From contig JAGNKE010000003.1 in assembly GCA_018000295.1 (NCBI GenBank), forward strand, positions 62,001 through 126,000: a stretch of DNA of 64,000 nt, in the 5' to 3' direction. The first letter of the stretch is position 1. Each line of letters begins with the position of its first letter. The DNA is from Alphaproteobacteria bacterium (GTDB lineage: Bacteria; Pseudomonadota; Alphaproteobacteria; Micavibrionales; Micavibrionaceae). Both the position numbers and the translations under genes were made by a program. Below the pieces are notes generated by a model. That model saw nothing but the letters and a program-made list of their open reading frames with translations, did not search any database and was not told the DNA's origin. Shown one piece after another: positions 37,978 to 45,752 of this stretch.

Positions 37978-38086
37978 CGATCTGCATAAGAAAAAACTCA
38001 AGAAGAATCTGGCTGTTCTGGGGGCTATCTTGGGGCTTTGCGCCTTGATCCTGATTGTCACCATTATCAAGCTACAGGGATCATGA
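37967..38086 (+). CDS. CoxF-like small membrane protein of the oxidase operon
   Basis: This is a 39-residue protein. A basic N-terminal stretch (HKKKLKKN) is followed by one membrane span (about 15-34) and ends IIKLQGS. Position and pattern match the tiny CoxF-type proteins found between ctaB and ctaG in alphaproteobacteria, which have a Lys/Arg-rich head, one span and a TIVKL-like ending. Their role in oxidase assembly is not well established. It overlaps ctaB by 11 bp and the following reductase gene by 4 bp (ATGA), so all three are translationally coupled. Confidence 0.65.
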   Translation: MPYSDLHKKKLKKNLAVLGAILGLCALILIVTIIKLQGS

Positions 38087-38874
38087 GTTACGAGAGCCGC
38101 TACTCCTTTCTTCCTTCCGTGGTGTTTATTTCCGGTTCTACGGGTGATTTCGGTTGGGCTTTCGCCGAGCGGTTTGCGGCGCTCGGAAGCAAGTTGATTC
38201 TGGCCGGGCGGGATGTCCAGAAGCTTGAATCCCTGAAAGAGGCGGTTCTTGGCCAGGATAAGATTGCGGTTCATCTCTGCGCGTTCGACATGACCGATAA
38301 AAAGGGTATGGAGGCGGCTATTAACACTCTGCCTGAGGGGTTCAGAGATATCGACCTTCTGATCAACAATGCCGGGCTGGCTTTGGGCCTCGATCCGGCG
38401 CCGACCTGCGATCTTTCCGACTGGGAAACCATGATCGCGGTCAATAATACGGCCCTTGTCCAGATGACGCGCCTGATCCTTCCCGGCATGGCGGCGCGGA
38501 AGAGGGGGCATATCATCAATATCGGCTCGACGGCGGGCACCTACCCCTATCCGGGGGGGAATGTCTATTGCGCGACGAAAGCGTTCGTGAAGCAGTTTTC
38601 GCTGTCTTTACGGGCGGACCTGAAGGGAACGAATATCCGGGTCACCAATATCGAGCCGGGGATGGTGGAGACGCAGTTTTCGGTCGTCCGCTTTAAGGGC
38701 GATGCCGAAAAAGCGCGGAAAGTCTACGATAATACGGAAAATCTTCATGCGGAGGATGTGGCGGAAGCCGTGGTCTGGAGCGCGACTTTGCCCCCGAAAT
38801 TCAATGTTAACCGGATTGAATTGATGCCTACGACGCAAACTTTTGGGCCTTTGGTTGTGGAACGCTTTGATTAA
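38083..38874 (+). CDS. Short-chain dehydrogenase/reductase (YdfG-like)
   Basis: This is a 263-residue classical SDR: nucleotide-binding FISGSTGDFGWAFAERF (a TGxxxGxG variant), LLINNAGLALG, the catalytic Ser in IINIGSTAGTYPYPGG, and Tyr/Lys in YCATKAFVKQF. The C-terminal part (NIRVTNIEPGMVETQFSVVRF) resembles YdfG, the 3-hydroxy acid/serine dehydrogenase, so a hydroxy-acid substrate is likely but unproven. It starts inside the stop of the coxF-like gene, so it is part of the oxidase transcript although it has no known respiratory role. Such a gene is not normally found here. Confidence 0.85.
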   Translation: MSYESRYSFLPSVVFISGSTGDFGWAFAERFAALGSKLILAGRDVQKLESLKEAVLGQDKIAVHLCAFDMTDKKGMEAAINTLPEGFRDIDLLINNAGLALGLDPAPTCDLSDWETMIAVNNTALVQMTRLILPGMAARKRGHIINIGSTAGTYPYPGGNVYCATKAFVKQFSLSLRADLKGTNIRVTNIEPGMVETQFSVVRFKGDAEKARKVYDNTENLHAEDVAEAVVWSATLPPKFNVNRIELMPTTQTFGPLVVERFD

Positions 38875-38929
38875 ATTGGGGAAATGGTGTAGTATGGTTC
38901 GTCTTTTTGGTTTATTTGGAGTTGTTTTT

Positions 38930-39538
38930 ATGCCCCGGCCCCTTTTTATCCGTCTTTGTTTTATCTTCTCTTTTGTGCTTTTGTCTCCTGTTCCGGTTTA
39001 TGCTGAGGAGGGGCAAACGGAGGAGGCTGCTGCCCCGGCTTCCTGCCCCACCTGCACCAAGTGCGGCGATGCAGAGCAGGGCTCGGTGGAAACAACTGAA
39101 GGCGGTTATTGCGATATTTATTCAAGACAGCTTGATTACCGCAAGCACTCTAAAGCGTACAGAGAGACTATCGAGAAGCGCCGCGTGGCTTTTGAAGCTC
39201 CCCGTATAGAGGCTCTTGAAGCTTTCCGCAGAAACCGTGAGGAGTTGTATAAACAGGAGTCCAAGGAGTATCAGCTCGAGTTGGCGCGTGAAGCCGAGGA
39301 AGCTGAAAAGGCTCTGGCCGCCAAGAATGGCGCTGAAGATACTGACGGCGCGGAAGTTATGGGAGACAAAGCAGAGACGATGGAAACCGCTTCTGTCTCT
39401 GAAGAGGGGGCGCCCGCCGAGGAGACCGAGTCTGCCGCTCCTGCCGAGGGTGTGAAGGAAAAAGTCATTGAGGAGTCGGACAGCGAGGCCAAGCCGCGCA
39501 AGAAGATCATCATGCCCGAGGATGCGCCCGATTTTTAG
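38930..39538 (+). CDS. Secreted acidic repeat-poor protein, unknown
   Basis: This 202-residue protein has a signal peptide (MPRPLFIRLCFIFSFVLLSP...VYA), a small Cys cluster just after it (SCPTCTKCGDAEQG), a charged helical middle likely to be a coiled coil (about 60-130, rich in Glu/Arg), and a Glu/Ala-rich tail ending KKIIMPEDAPDF. GGAG lies 8 nt before ATG 38930; an upstream ATG at 38894 is possible. No family was recognised. It directly precedes the hairpin and direct repeat that mark the foreign insert. Confidence 0.65.
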   Translation: MPRPLFIRLCFIFSFVLLSPVPVYAEEGQTEEAAAPASCPTCTKCGDAEQGSVETTEGGYCDIYSRQLDYRKHSKAYRETIEKRRVAFEAPRIEALEAFRRNREELYKQESKEYQLELAREAEEAEKALAAKNGAEDTDGAEVMGDKAETMETASVSEEGAPAEETESAAPAEGVKEKVIEESDSEAKPRKKIIMPEDAPDF

Positions 39539-39572
39539 GGTTGGTCCGGTGTGATTTTTTTGGATGCTTGTT

Positions 39573-39603
39573 CTTTACGCCCCTTTCCGAGGGGCGTAAT
39601 GTT
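39573..39603 (+). repeat. Left copy of 31-bp direct repeat flanking the insert
   Basis: CTTTACGC-(8 nt)-GAGGGGCGTAATGTT. The same arrangement, with the same spacing, occurs at 42155-42185 (26 of 31 positions identical, including all 15 of the right-hand core). The two copies bracket Rhs and relaxase remnants, so they look like attachment sites or an insertion duplication. Confidence 0.75.
39577..39597 (+). terminator. Hairpin in the left repeat (possible terminator)
   Basis: There is a perfect 8-bp stem, ACGCCCCT pairing with AGGGGCGT, with a TTCCG loop, followed by AATGTTTT. The T run is weak, so it may only attenuate. In the right-hand copy the left arm of the stem is changed, so that copy cannot form it. 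Confidence 0.5.
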
Positions 39604-39620
39604 TTGAGGCAGGAGGGCTC

Positions 39621-40451
39621 ATGTTCACCGGGCTACAGCACTGTTCGGGGCCGCATGAAGGGGCGTTGGCGCAGGTCACGAAATCTGGCGGGACGGAGAC
39701 CTTAACGTATATGCATACAGATCACTTGATGACACCACGCTTCGGCACCAACGCAGCGGGCACGACTGTCTGGACATGGGATTCCGGCGCGTTCGGCAAG
39801 GAAGTGCCAACGGGTACGGCGACTGTCAATCTCCGCTTCCCTGGCCAATTTTACGATTCCGAGACGACGCTTTTCTACAACTGGAACAGATACTACAACC
39901 CGGCCACGGGGCGGTACGTTTCAAGCGATCCTATGGGTATTGATGAAGGCTTGGGCACATATAACTATGTTGAGCAAAATCCGCTCTTACATATCGACCC
40001 TGAAGGTCTTGCAAAAAGAGAACGATTCGCTCCTGGCTTTCCAGAAACATATAAACGCAAGGTGCTCAGGGCGATTACAAGGGCTAAAGAATTACTCGAT
40101 TCGTGCAAAGCACCTTGCTGTGTGACGCAGAAGGATATTGACAGGATGAAACTAGCCCTCGACAAGGCGACCTTCAAATATGAGAAATTTCTTAAGGACA
40201 AAAACGGAAATATCGTGCCGGATGGTTGTGCAAGAGCTGATGCAGCAGGCGAAGGAGACAAGATAAGCATATCTAAACTTGGTATCACAAACAGAGCTGG
40301 GTGCGGCTGCAAACTTTCGGCCTTACTAGCTCATGAAGCATTTCACTACCTAAAGCCAAAAGGTTCAGATGAAGAAGAAGATAAGCAAGAGGCAACTGCT
40401 ATCAATGTGGAAAAGATGTGCTTTGGGTGCAAACCCGTTACTAAAGAATAA
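39621..40451 (+). CDS. Orphan Rhs-repeat tip with HExxH metallopeptidase-like toxin domain
   Basis: This 276-residue protein consists of the very end of an Rhs/YD core plus a variable tip. Residues about 28-130 show the core hallmarks (YMHTDHLMTPRFGTNAAG, LRFPGQFYDSETTLFYNWN, ATGRYVSSDPMGI, ending in HIDPEGL). From about 134 a different Lys/Cys-rich domain begins, with a zincin-like His238-Glu239-x-x-His242 (LLAHEAFHY) and clustered cysteines (CKAPCC, GCGCKL, MCFGC). In complete Rhs proteins such tips are toxins; here the large N-terminal shell and delivery domain are missing. A strong AGGAGG stands 5 nt before the ATG, so the fragment may be expressed. The toxin activity is inference. Confidence 0.72.
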   Translation: MFTGLQHCSGPHEGALAQVTKSGGTETLTYMHTDHLMTPRFGTNAAGTTVWTWDSGAFGKEVPTGTATVNLRFPGQFYDSETTLFYNWNRYYNPATGRYVSSDPMGIDEGLGTYNYVEQNPLLHIDPEGLAKRERFAPGFPETYKRKVLRAITRAKELLDSCKAPCCVTQKDIDRMKLALDKATFKYEKFLKDKNGNIVPDGCARADAAGEGDKISISKLGITNRAGCGCKLSALLAHEAFHYLKPKGSDEEEDKQEATAINVEKMCFGCKPVTKE

Positions 40452-40523
40452 CTCCGCAGAAAACTAGAAATTGTAAGTAGCTAAAAGTTCTTTCTGTTTT
40501 TATGAAAGGGAATTTTCTGTTCA

Positions 40524-41327
40524 ATGAGAAACTTGATAATAGCTGACCAAGACCTTTATTCGGTCGGGCCTGAAAACAAGAAGAAACCCGCGAAGTCATT
40601 TCTTGGGTATTTCTTCATTGCGGCCATCACCATAATTGCACTCTCATCGAACGGAAATGCACAAACCCCATACGCAAAAGGGCGAATTCCAGTCACAGAT
40701 GAAAGTTATTTTTTTCTAGACAATGCAACACTTCCTGAACCTTATGCATCGTTGGACCAAACGCTAAAACCGATTCAGTTGTCCAGACTTCTTGATGAGA
40801 GAAATGTATTCCCAGAAATGCATGATATTCTGGAAGGCGACAAGAGGGTAATAGGAATTCGTATTTTGGCAAAAGGGCGTGGTGCGGGTCAGAGGCATTC
40901 AACATGGTCTGAAAACCTCACTTTCTTGCTCCCTCCATCGCCGAAAACAGCCAAGAGCACAGAGAGGTTTGAAGCGTCGAGAATTATTGGGATCTACTCC
41001 ACAAGTGGTAAGGAAGCGCGATATTCATTCATGGGCTTTGTCGCGAGCGGAGGAACGCTGACCGTTTCAAGTCTTGATCATGAGCGCTTGAGAGTCAGCA
41101 TTGATCTGACTTTCAAGCGCATTGACGTAGATGCCTCACTCTATATTGAAGATGATATTGACGATAGAGAATATCTTGATGAAATTAGGAAAGAAAAGGC
41201 TTTATTCTCATTGATAAAATATAGAAAGACGTTTTTAGTCCAAAGAAAAGGCTATAAAGACCTCTCTACTTGGGAAGGGCGGCCGATTGCGGAGGGAGGA
41301 GAGAGAGCTTGTGATCGGTGTGACTAG
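40524..41327 (+). CDS. Exported unknown protein, candidate immunity partner of the Rhs tip
   Basis: This is a 267-residue protein with a signal or membrane segment at about 25-47 (FLGYFFIAAITIIALSSNGNAQ) and a periplasmic remainder of about 220 residues. No known family was recognised. It follows the Rhs fragment by 72 bp on the same strand, the place where Rhs immunity genes are found. Its export would suit an immunity protein acting in the periplasm. That pairing is inferred only from position. Codon use is AT-richer than in the oxidase genes. Confidence 0.6.
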   Translation: MRNLIIADQDLYSVGPENKKKPAKSFLGYFFIAAITIIALSSNGNAQTPYAKGRIPVTDESYFFLDNATLPEPYASLDQTLKPIQLSRLLDERNVFPEMHDILEGDKRVIGIRILAKGRGAGQRHSTWSENLTFLLPPSPKTAKSTERFEASRIIGIYSTSGKEARYSFMGFVASGGTLTVSSLDHERLRVSIDLTFKRIDVDASLYIEDDIDDREYLDEIRKEKALFSLIKYRKTFLVQRKGYKDLSTWEGRPIAEGGERACDRCD

Positions 41328-41402
41328 GGACCGACTGGAAGCTCAGTGTCAGTGGAAAAGATACTTCCATTCGTGAAGTCTTGTTATTTCGTTAAGTTGG
41401 GT

Positions 41403-42146
41403 TTATGGCTCGTGCCCTGCATCTTTACCTCTTCGAGTCCGTCGGTGCAGCGATGAGCGCACTTCCGGCGAACCGACTTCGAGTTCGGCCTCTTTCACCT
41501 TGCCCTTGAACACTTCGGGCGTTGGATTGCGCTCGGCCTCTGGCGTCGCGATCCGAACCATGTCAGCTGTGAGCTTCTGCATTTCCTGTTCGTGCCGATG
41601 GCGCATCTCCGCGAAGTTCGTCTGAAGGTTCTGGCGCCGATCGAGCTGTATTTCGACTAACTCCTGCCGTTGCTCGCGGTCACGCACATGGCATTTCCAC
41701 GCGTCCTTCTCATTTTCCTTCCTGAGTTTCCAGTATTTGAACGTGAGCTTGTCCCAGAGACCCTTGAAACCCTTGCGGATGCGTGAGGCCCGGATGTTCT
41801 GCTCCTCGTTCCAGCGCTTCTCCTGAAATGTCTTCTGCGCCGCCCGATCCTTGCGGTGCTGCTCGGTCATGGTCCTTTTGATCCGAAGCAGCGGGCGTAG
41901 TTCCTGCTCGTGGGTTTTCTGTAGCTCGGCACGGTACTTCTCGAAGAGGCCGCGCACGGTCGCGCCGATCTTTTCCTTCGCTTCCTCGACCGTCGGTAGC
42001 GCCGTGTGCTTGCCGAGGCGTTTCTCCAACGCGTTGGCCTTGATCCCGAGTTGCTTGCTCAGGGAAAAGACCTCGCCGGTGACATCGACGGCGACGAACC
42101 CTCTTCGGTCGCCCTGCGCGAGGAAGAAGCCGCGCTCAATTCTCAC
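41403..42146 (-). pseudogene. C-terminal fragment of a conjugative relaxase
   Basis: This 247-codon remnant resembles the C-terminal third of VirD2/MobA-type relaxases from alphaproteobacterial elements. It has RGFFLAQGDRRGFVAVDVTGEVFSL, then GIKANALEKRLG and LPTVEEAKEKI, followed by a long Arg/Lys/Glu-rich coiled coil. The catalytic N-terminal domain (Tyr and His triad) is absent: going upstream the frame hits a stop (TAG at 42164-42166) inside the right-hand direct repeat. It is oriented against the oxidase genes. A short translated product from GTG 42146 cannot be excluded, but it would not be a relaxase. Confidence 0.7.
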
Positions 42147-42154
42147 AACTCCCT

Positions 42155-42185
42155 CTTTACGCTTCTAGCTGAGGGGCGTAATGTT
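42155..42185 (+). repeat. Right copy of 31-bp direct repeat flanking the insert
   Basis: CTTTACGC-(8 nt)-GAGGGGCGTAATGTT, matching 39573-39603 at 26 of 31 positions. It lies 6 bp before the ctaG start. The left half coincides with relaxase coding sequence, and the right half with the DNA that originally led into ctaG, so the junction falls within it. Confidence 0.75.
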
Positions 42186-42191
42186 CTCCTT

Positions 42192-42809
42192 ATGTCTATC
42201 GACCCACAAACAGCGCTGAAGGACAAAAACCGCACAGTCGGCTTGGCGGTTCTGGGCGTTGTTTGCGTTATGGGCGGGCTCGCCTATGCCTCCGTGCCGC
42301 TTTATGCGCTGTTCTGCCGGGTGACGGGGTATGGGGGGACGCCGCAGGTGGCGGAAGCCCTGCCGGACCGGATTCTTGACCGCGCCGTGACCGTGCGGTT
42401 TGATTCCAATGTTTCCGATACGCTGGACTGGGATTTCAAGCCCGAGCTCAAGACCGTTAAGGTCCGGCTGGGGGAGCGGGGGGTCATTGCCTATCTGGCG
42501 CGGAATAACTCGGGGGCCGCCGAGACGGGGACGGCGGTTTATAACGTCAGCCCGCCCAAGGCCGGACCCTATTTCAACAAAATCCAGTGTTTCTGCTTCG
42601 GGGAGCAGGTTTTGCAGGCCGGGGAGGAGGCGCATATGCCCGTGCTGTTTTATATCGATCCGGCGATGGACGACGATCCGAACCTGAAGGATGTTAAAGA
42701 AATCACACTCTCGTATACATTTTTCAAAACTGAGTCCTCCGCCCTTGAAGAAGCGATGGAAGCCTTTTACAATTCGGATAGCGGTGCTATAAGCACCACG
42801 GATTTCTGA
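42192..42809 (+). CDS. ctaG: Cytochrome c oxidase assembly protein CtaG/Cox11 (CuB insertion)
   Basis: CtaG delivers copper to the CuB site of subunit I. The 205-residue protein has one N-terminal membrane span (about 15-35, VGLAVLGVVCVMGGLAYASVP) followed by LYALFCRVTGYGGTPQ. The periplasmic beta domain carries the copper-binding CFCFGEQVL (Cys-x-Cys) and FYIDPAMDDDP. The start at ATG 42192 fits the family. The upstream reading frame continues into the foreign insert. No strong ribosome-binding site precedes it, which may be a consequence of the insertion. Confidence 0.93.
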   Translation: MSIDPQTALKDKNRTVGLAVLGVVCVMGGLAYASVPLYALFCRVTGYGGTPQVAEALPDRILDRAVTVRFDSNVSDTLDWDFKPELKTVKVRLGERGVIAYLARNNSGAAETGTAVYNVSPPKAGPYFNKIQCFCFGEQVLQAGEEAHMPVLFYIDPAMDDDPNLKDVKEITLSYTFFKTESSALEEAMEAFYNSDSGAISTTDF

Positions 42810-42846
42810 CGGATTTCCCTTTCTTACGTTAAGCAGGAACACCCCA

Positions 42847-43728
42847 ATGGCCGATCATATCGAATACTCCACCACCGGAAAGCCGCACCCCTATCATCTG
42901 GTCCGCCCGAGCATCTGGCCGCTGATGGGGGCTTTGGCCGGGTTTTTGCTGGCGTGCGGGGCGATCATGTATATGCACAAGGTGCATCTGTTCGCCGATC
43001 CGGCGAACGGGGTCGAGGGTTTTAATGTCGGCCTGAGCGGGGTTTTTGTGGGTCTGGCTGCGGTTTTGCTGGTCATGTTCTTCTGGTGGAAGGACGTTGT
43101 TCATGAAGCTGTGGCGGAAAAGGCGCACACGCCGATCGCCAAGGTCGGGTTCCGTTATGGCATGGCGCTGTTCATCGCGTCGGAGGTCATGTTCTTCGTG
43201 GCGTTTTTCTGGGCGTTCTTCAGTTCAGCCTTTTATCCTACGGAGTTTATCGGCTATGTCTGGCCGCCGGCGGGGATGCACGTGATCGAGCCGTTCGATC
43301 TGCCGTTTATGATGACTCTTATCCTTTTGCTCTCGGGCTGCTGCGTGACCTGGGCGCACCATGCGGTTCTTGAGGGCGATAAAAAGGGTCTGGCGATGGG
43401 CTTGGCGCTCTCGGCGTTTCTCGGGTTTTTCTTCATGGGGTTCCAGGTTTACGAATACGCGCACGCGCATTTCACGTTTAACGAAAACGTCTATACGTCC
43501 GCCTTTTACATGGCGACCGGGTTTCACGGGTTCCATGTGATCGTGGGGGCGATTTTCCTTTTTGTGTGCTGGCTTCGCGCCCTCAAGGGGCATTTCACCG
43601 CCGAGAGCCATTTCGGATTCGAAGCTGCGGCGTGGTACTGGCATTTCGTTGACGTGGTCTGGCTGTTCCTCTTTATTGCGATCTACTGGTGGGGCAATAC
43701 GGTCGGGATGGATCTGCGGCCCCAGTAA
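42847..43728 (+). CDS. ctaE: Cytochrome c oxidase subunit III
   Basis: Subunit III of the aa3 oxidase is a seven-span membrane protein that binds lipids and stabilises the proton-pumping subunit. The 293-residue protein begins MADHIEYSTTGKPHPYHLVR. It contains FWWKDVVHEAVAEKAHTP, RYGMALFIASEVMFFVAFFWAFF with the conserved Glu, THAHF-like AHAHFTFNENVYTSAFYMATG, GFHGFHVIVGAIFLFVC and the ending WHFVDVVWLFLFIAIYWWG. It lies 37 bp after ctaG. Confidence 0.95.
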   Translation: MADHIEYSTTGKPHPYHLVRPSIWPLMGALAGFLLACGAIMYMHKVHLFADPANGVEGFNVGLSGVFVGLAAVLLVMFFWWKDVVHEAVAEKAHTPIAKVGFRYGMALFIASEVMFFVAFFWAFFSSAFYPTEFIGYVWPPAGMHVIEPFDLPFMMTLILLLSGCCVTWAHHAVLEGDKKGLAMGLALSAFLGFFFMGFQVYEYAHAHFTFNENVYTSAFYMATGFHGFHVIVGAIFLFVCWLRALKGHFTAESHFGFEAAAWYWHFVDVVWLFLFIAIYWWGNTVGMDLRPQ

Positions 43729-43739
43729 GGGTCGCGGTC

Positions 43740-44093
43740 ATGGATACCTCCCTCGTCCGGCTGGCTTTGCGTTGCAAGTGCCCGCGCTGCAAGGAGGGGA
43801 ATCTCTATAAGGATACGTTTAATCTCGCCTTGAACGATGTTTGCGCCGTGTGCGGCCTCAAGCTTGCTGACAATGACAGCGCGGATGGGCCGGCGGTTTT
43901 TCTTATCTTCATCCTCGGTTTTCTTCTGGTGCCTCTGGCTCTGCTGCTTGATGCCTGGATTCAGCCGCCGTTGTGGGTACACGGCGTGCTGTGGACTTTG
44001 GTAGCGCTGGTCTTGACGCTGGGGATGCTCAAGCCGATCAAGGCCTATATCCTCGCGCTGCAATTCAAGCACCGCCCGGGGGACTGGTCGTGA
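43740..44093 (+). CDS. DUF983 zinc-ribbon membrane protein
   Basis: This 117-residue protein has an N-terminal zinc ribbon (CKCPRCKEGNLYKD ... CAVCGLKL, two CxxC pairs) and two membrane spans (about 52-75 and 78-105). It belongs to the DUF983 family, which in alphaproteobacteria regularly sits between subunit III and surf1 and is presumed to act in oxidase biogenesis. ATG 43740 follows subunit III by 11 bp. Its stop overlaps the surf1 start (GTGA). Confidence 0.85.
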   Translation: MDTSLVRLALRCKCPRCKEGNLYKDTFNLALNDVCAVCGLKLADNDSADGPAVFLIFILGFLLVPLALLLDAWIQPPLWVHGVLWTLVALVLTLGMLKPIKAYILALQFKHRPGDWS

Positions 44094-44800
44094 AGTTCCC
44101 CGTCTGGGCGATGGTTTTTACCGTGCTAGGGGCGGCCTTGCTTTTCCGCCTCGGGTTCTGGCAGCTTGAGCGATCAGCGTGGAAAGCGTCCTTACTCGAA
44201 TCCCTTGAAAAATCATCTTCTGCTGAATCCCTGTCGCAACCGTTATTGAAAGAGGGGCAGAGTTTAAATGCGTTGCAGGAATATCAGAGCGGTTTCATCG
44301 AAGGCACGTATCTGCTGGACCGCAGTATTCTGCTCGGGCCGCGGCTGCATGACAAGGTGCCGGGGTTCCATCTTTTGACTCCACTGAAAGCCGGAGAGGC
44401 GGTGTTGTTCGTTAATCGGGGGTGGGTTCCCAAGGGTTATTCCTTGCCTGCGGCCGGGCCAGTTCCTGTGCGGGTTGCTGGCCTGCTGCGGACGCCTGAA
44501 GCGGCCAATTTTTCCGTTCCCGCCAATCAGCCGGAAAAAAATCTCTGGAGCCGTTATGACCTTGAAGCGTTTGCCCTGAGCCGAAAGCTCGAAGGCGTCC
44601 TGCCCTTCGTTTTTTATCTTGAGTCCGAGAGGTTTAGCGAACAGGTGCCTTTCGAGAATCCCTCGCCGACTGCTCTGACTTTGCGGCCTTCGCTCAGCAA
44701 TAATCATGCCGCTTACGCGGTTTTCTGGTTTATCATGGGGGGGCTGTTAATCCTTTTTTATTACTTGAGATTTCATAATAATTTTAGCCGGAAGCCGTGA
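44090..44800 (+). CDS. SURF1-family cytochrome oxidase assembly protein
   Basis: SURF1 proteins help insert heme a into subunit I. From GTG 44090 the product is 236 residues with a membrane span at each end (about 8-22 and 205-225) and a periplasmic middle. Family marks are LGFWQLERSAWKASLLE, LLGPRLHDKVPGFHLLTPL, VLFVNRGWVPKGY and NNHAAYAVFWFIMGGLLIL. The start overlaps the DUF983 stop by 4 bp. It closes the oxidase locus; a hairpin terminator overlaps its last codons. Confidence 0.88.
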   Translation: MKFPVWAMVFTVLGAALLFRLGFWQLERSAWKASLLESLEKSSSAESLSQPLLKEGQSLNALQEYQSGFIEGTYLLDRSILLGPRLHDKVPGFHLLTPLKAGEAVLFVNRGWVPKGYSLPAAGPVPVRVAGLLRTPEAANFSVPANQPEKNLWSRYDLEAFALSRKLEGVLPFVFYLESERFSEQVPFENPSPTALTLRPSLSNNHAAYAVFWFIMGGLLILFYYLRFHNNFSRKP

Positions 44801-44830
44801 GGCCTCCCTTCAGAGTTTTCCGGCTTTTTC
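44786..44830 (+). terminator. Terminator at the end of the cytochrome oxidase locus
   Basis: An 8-bp stem AGCCGGAA (44786-44793, within the last surf1 codons) pairs with TTCCGGCT (44818-44825), followed by TTTTTC. The 24-nt loop contains a small inner GAGGCCTC palindrome. This is the natural end of the oxidase transcript. Confidence 0.7.
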
Positions 44831-45026
44831 GAGATGTTCGCGTTTCCCAGCGGCGCCATCTTCCATAATATTCACAGCGTGTGGATGAAAATTTTCTTTT
44901 CGGAATTTTCCGGTTTGCCTTCGTGCCCCGATTTTGTAGACTGGCACCGATTCAAGCATGAGACCCCGTGCTGGTTGTCGATATTGGTTATGATATGAAG
45001 CCAGTTAACATTGAGAGACGCGTGAG

Positions 45027-45548
45027 ATGCTGAGAAGATTTAAGTGCTCCTTTCTGGTTTTTGCTCTGGCGGTGGCTGTGAGTTCCCCTGCGGCGGCGAA
45101 AAGCGTAAAACCGCGCCTGCTGGTTCAAGAAGGCGACTGGAAGGCCTATGTCCTGACTGATAATAATCAGAAGGTCTGTTACATGGTCAGTGAGCCCAAG
45201 AAGATGGAAGGCAAGTATTCCACCCGCGGGAAGGTTTATGTGCTGGTGACTCACAGGCCTTCGGAGAATACGCAGGATGTGTTCAGCTATATCGCCGGAT
45301 ACAGCTACAAATCCGGAGCTTCGGTCAAACTCAAGATCGACGGTCAGTCCTTCACCCTTTTTACGCAGGGGGACACGGCGTGGGCGGAGGATCCTAAAAC
45401 GGACAAAAAAATTTCCGGTTTGATCCGTTCTGGCTCCAAAGTGACTGTTCAGGGAACTTCATCCCGTGGCACCCTGACCACCGACACGTTTAGCCTGAAA
45501 GGTTCAGGCGTGGCCTATAAAGCAATCTCAAAAGAGTGCCGCGTATAA
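45027..45548 (+). CDS. Invasion-associated locus B (IalB) family periplasmic protein
   Basis: This 173-residue protein has a signal peptide (LVFALAVAVSSPAAA, cleavage near residue 24) and an IalB-type domain: EGDWKAYVLTDNNQKVCYMVSEPKK, VYVLVTHRPSENTQDVFSYIAGY, LFTQGDTAWAEDPKTDKK and a final Cys (SKECRV) that could pair with CYMV. IalB proteins are widespread in alphaproteobacteria, named for Bartonella erythrocyte entry; in free-living species the role is unknown. It stands alone between the oxidase terminator and the peptidase gene. The preceding 226 bp hold only that terminator. Confidence 0.83.
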   Translation: MLRRFKCSFLVFALAVAVSSPAAAKSVKPRLLVQEGDWKAYVLTDNNQKVCYMVSEPKKMEGKYSTRGKVYVLVTHRPSENTQDVFSYIAGYSYKSGASVKLKIDGQSFTLFTQGDTAWAEDPKTDKKISGLIRSGSKVTVQGTSSRGTLTTDTFSLKGSGVAYKAISKECRV

Positions 45549-45752
45549 GTCAGTATTTTCAAGGGAATAGCGATATTAGGAGAATATTCCCGAGTAATTT
45601 TATGTTTTTATGGCAATAAAAGGCGATCAAAACTTGGAAAATTGTTAATGATATGCTAACAGGATTCAAACTCTTCTCTGAATATGCTATGGTGCAGGGG
45701 ATTTATTCCTCTCCCTTTCCTGTTCAGGAAAGCTTTTTACTAAGATTGGAGT

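Larger units (their letters stand above)
39604..42170. mobile_element. Remnant of an integrated element splitting the oxidase locus
   Basis: The region between the two direct-repeat cores holds an Rhs C-terminal fragment, an exported unknown protein and the C-terminal part of a relaxase whose upstream end stops at the repeat. It has no respiratory genes and is absent from the usual ctaB-coxF-ctaG order. No integrase or transposase is left. It is best read as a deleted integrative or mobilisable element. A misassembly joining two loci at the 15-bp core is the main alternative. Confidence 0.6.

Noticed and set aside
39577..39603. Left repeat as an Xer dif-type recombination site
   Set aside because: dif sites have 11-6-11 architecture with an A/T-rich core ending TTATGTTAA; this repeat has G-rich arms and the wrong spacing.
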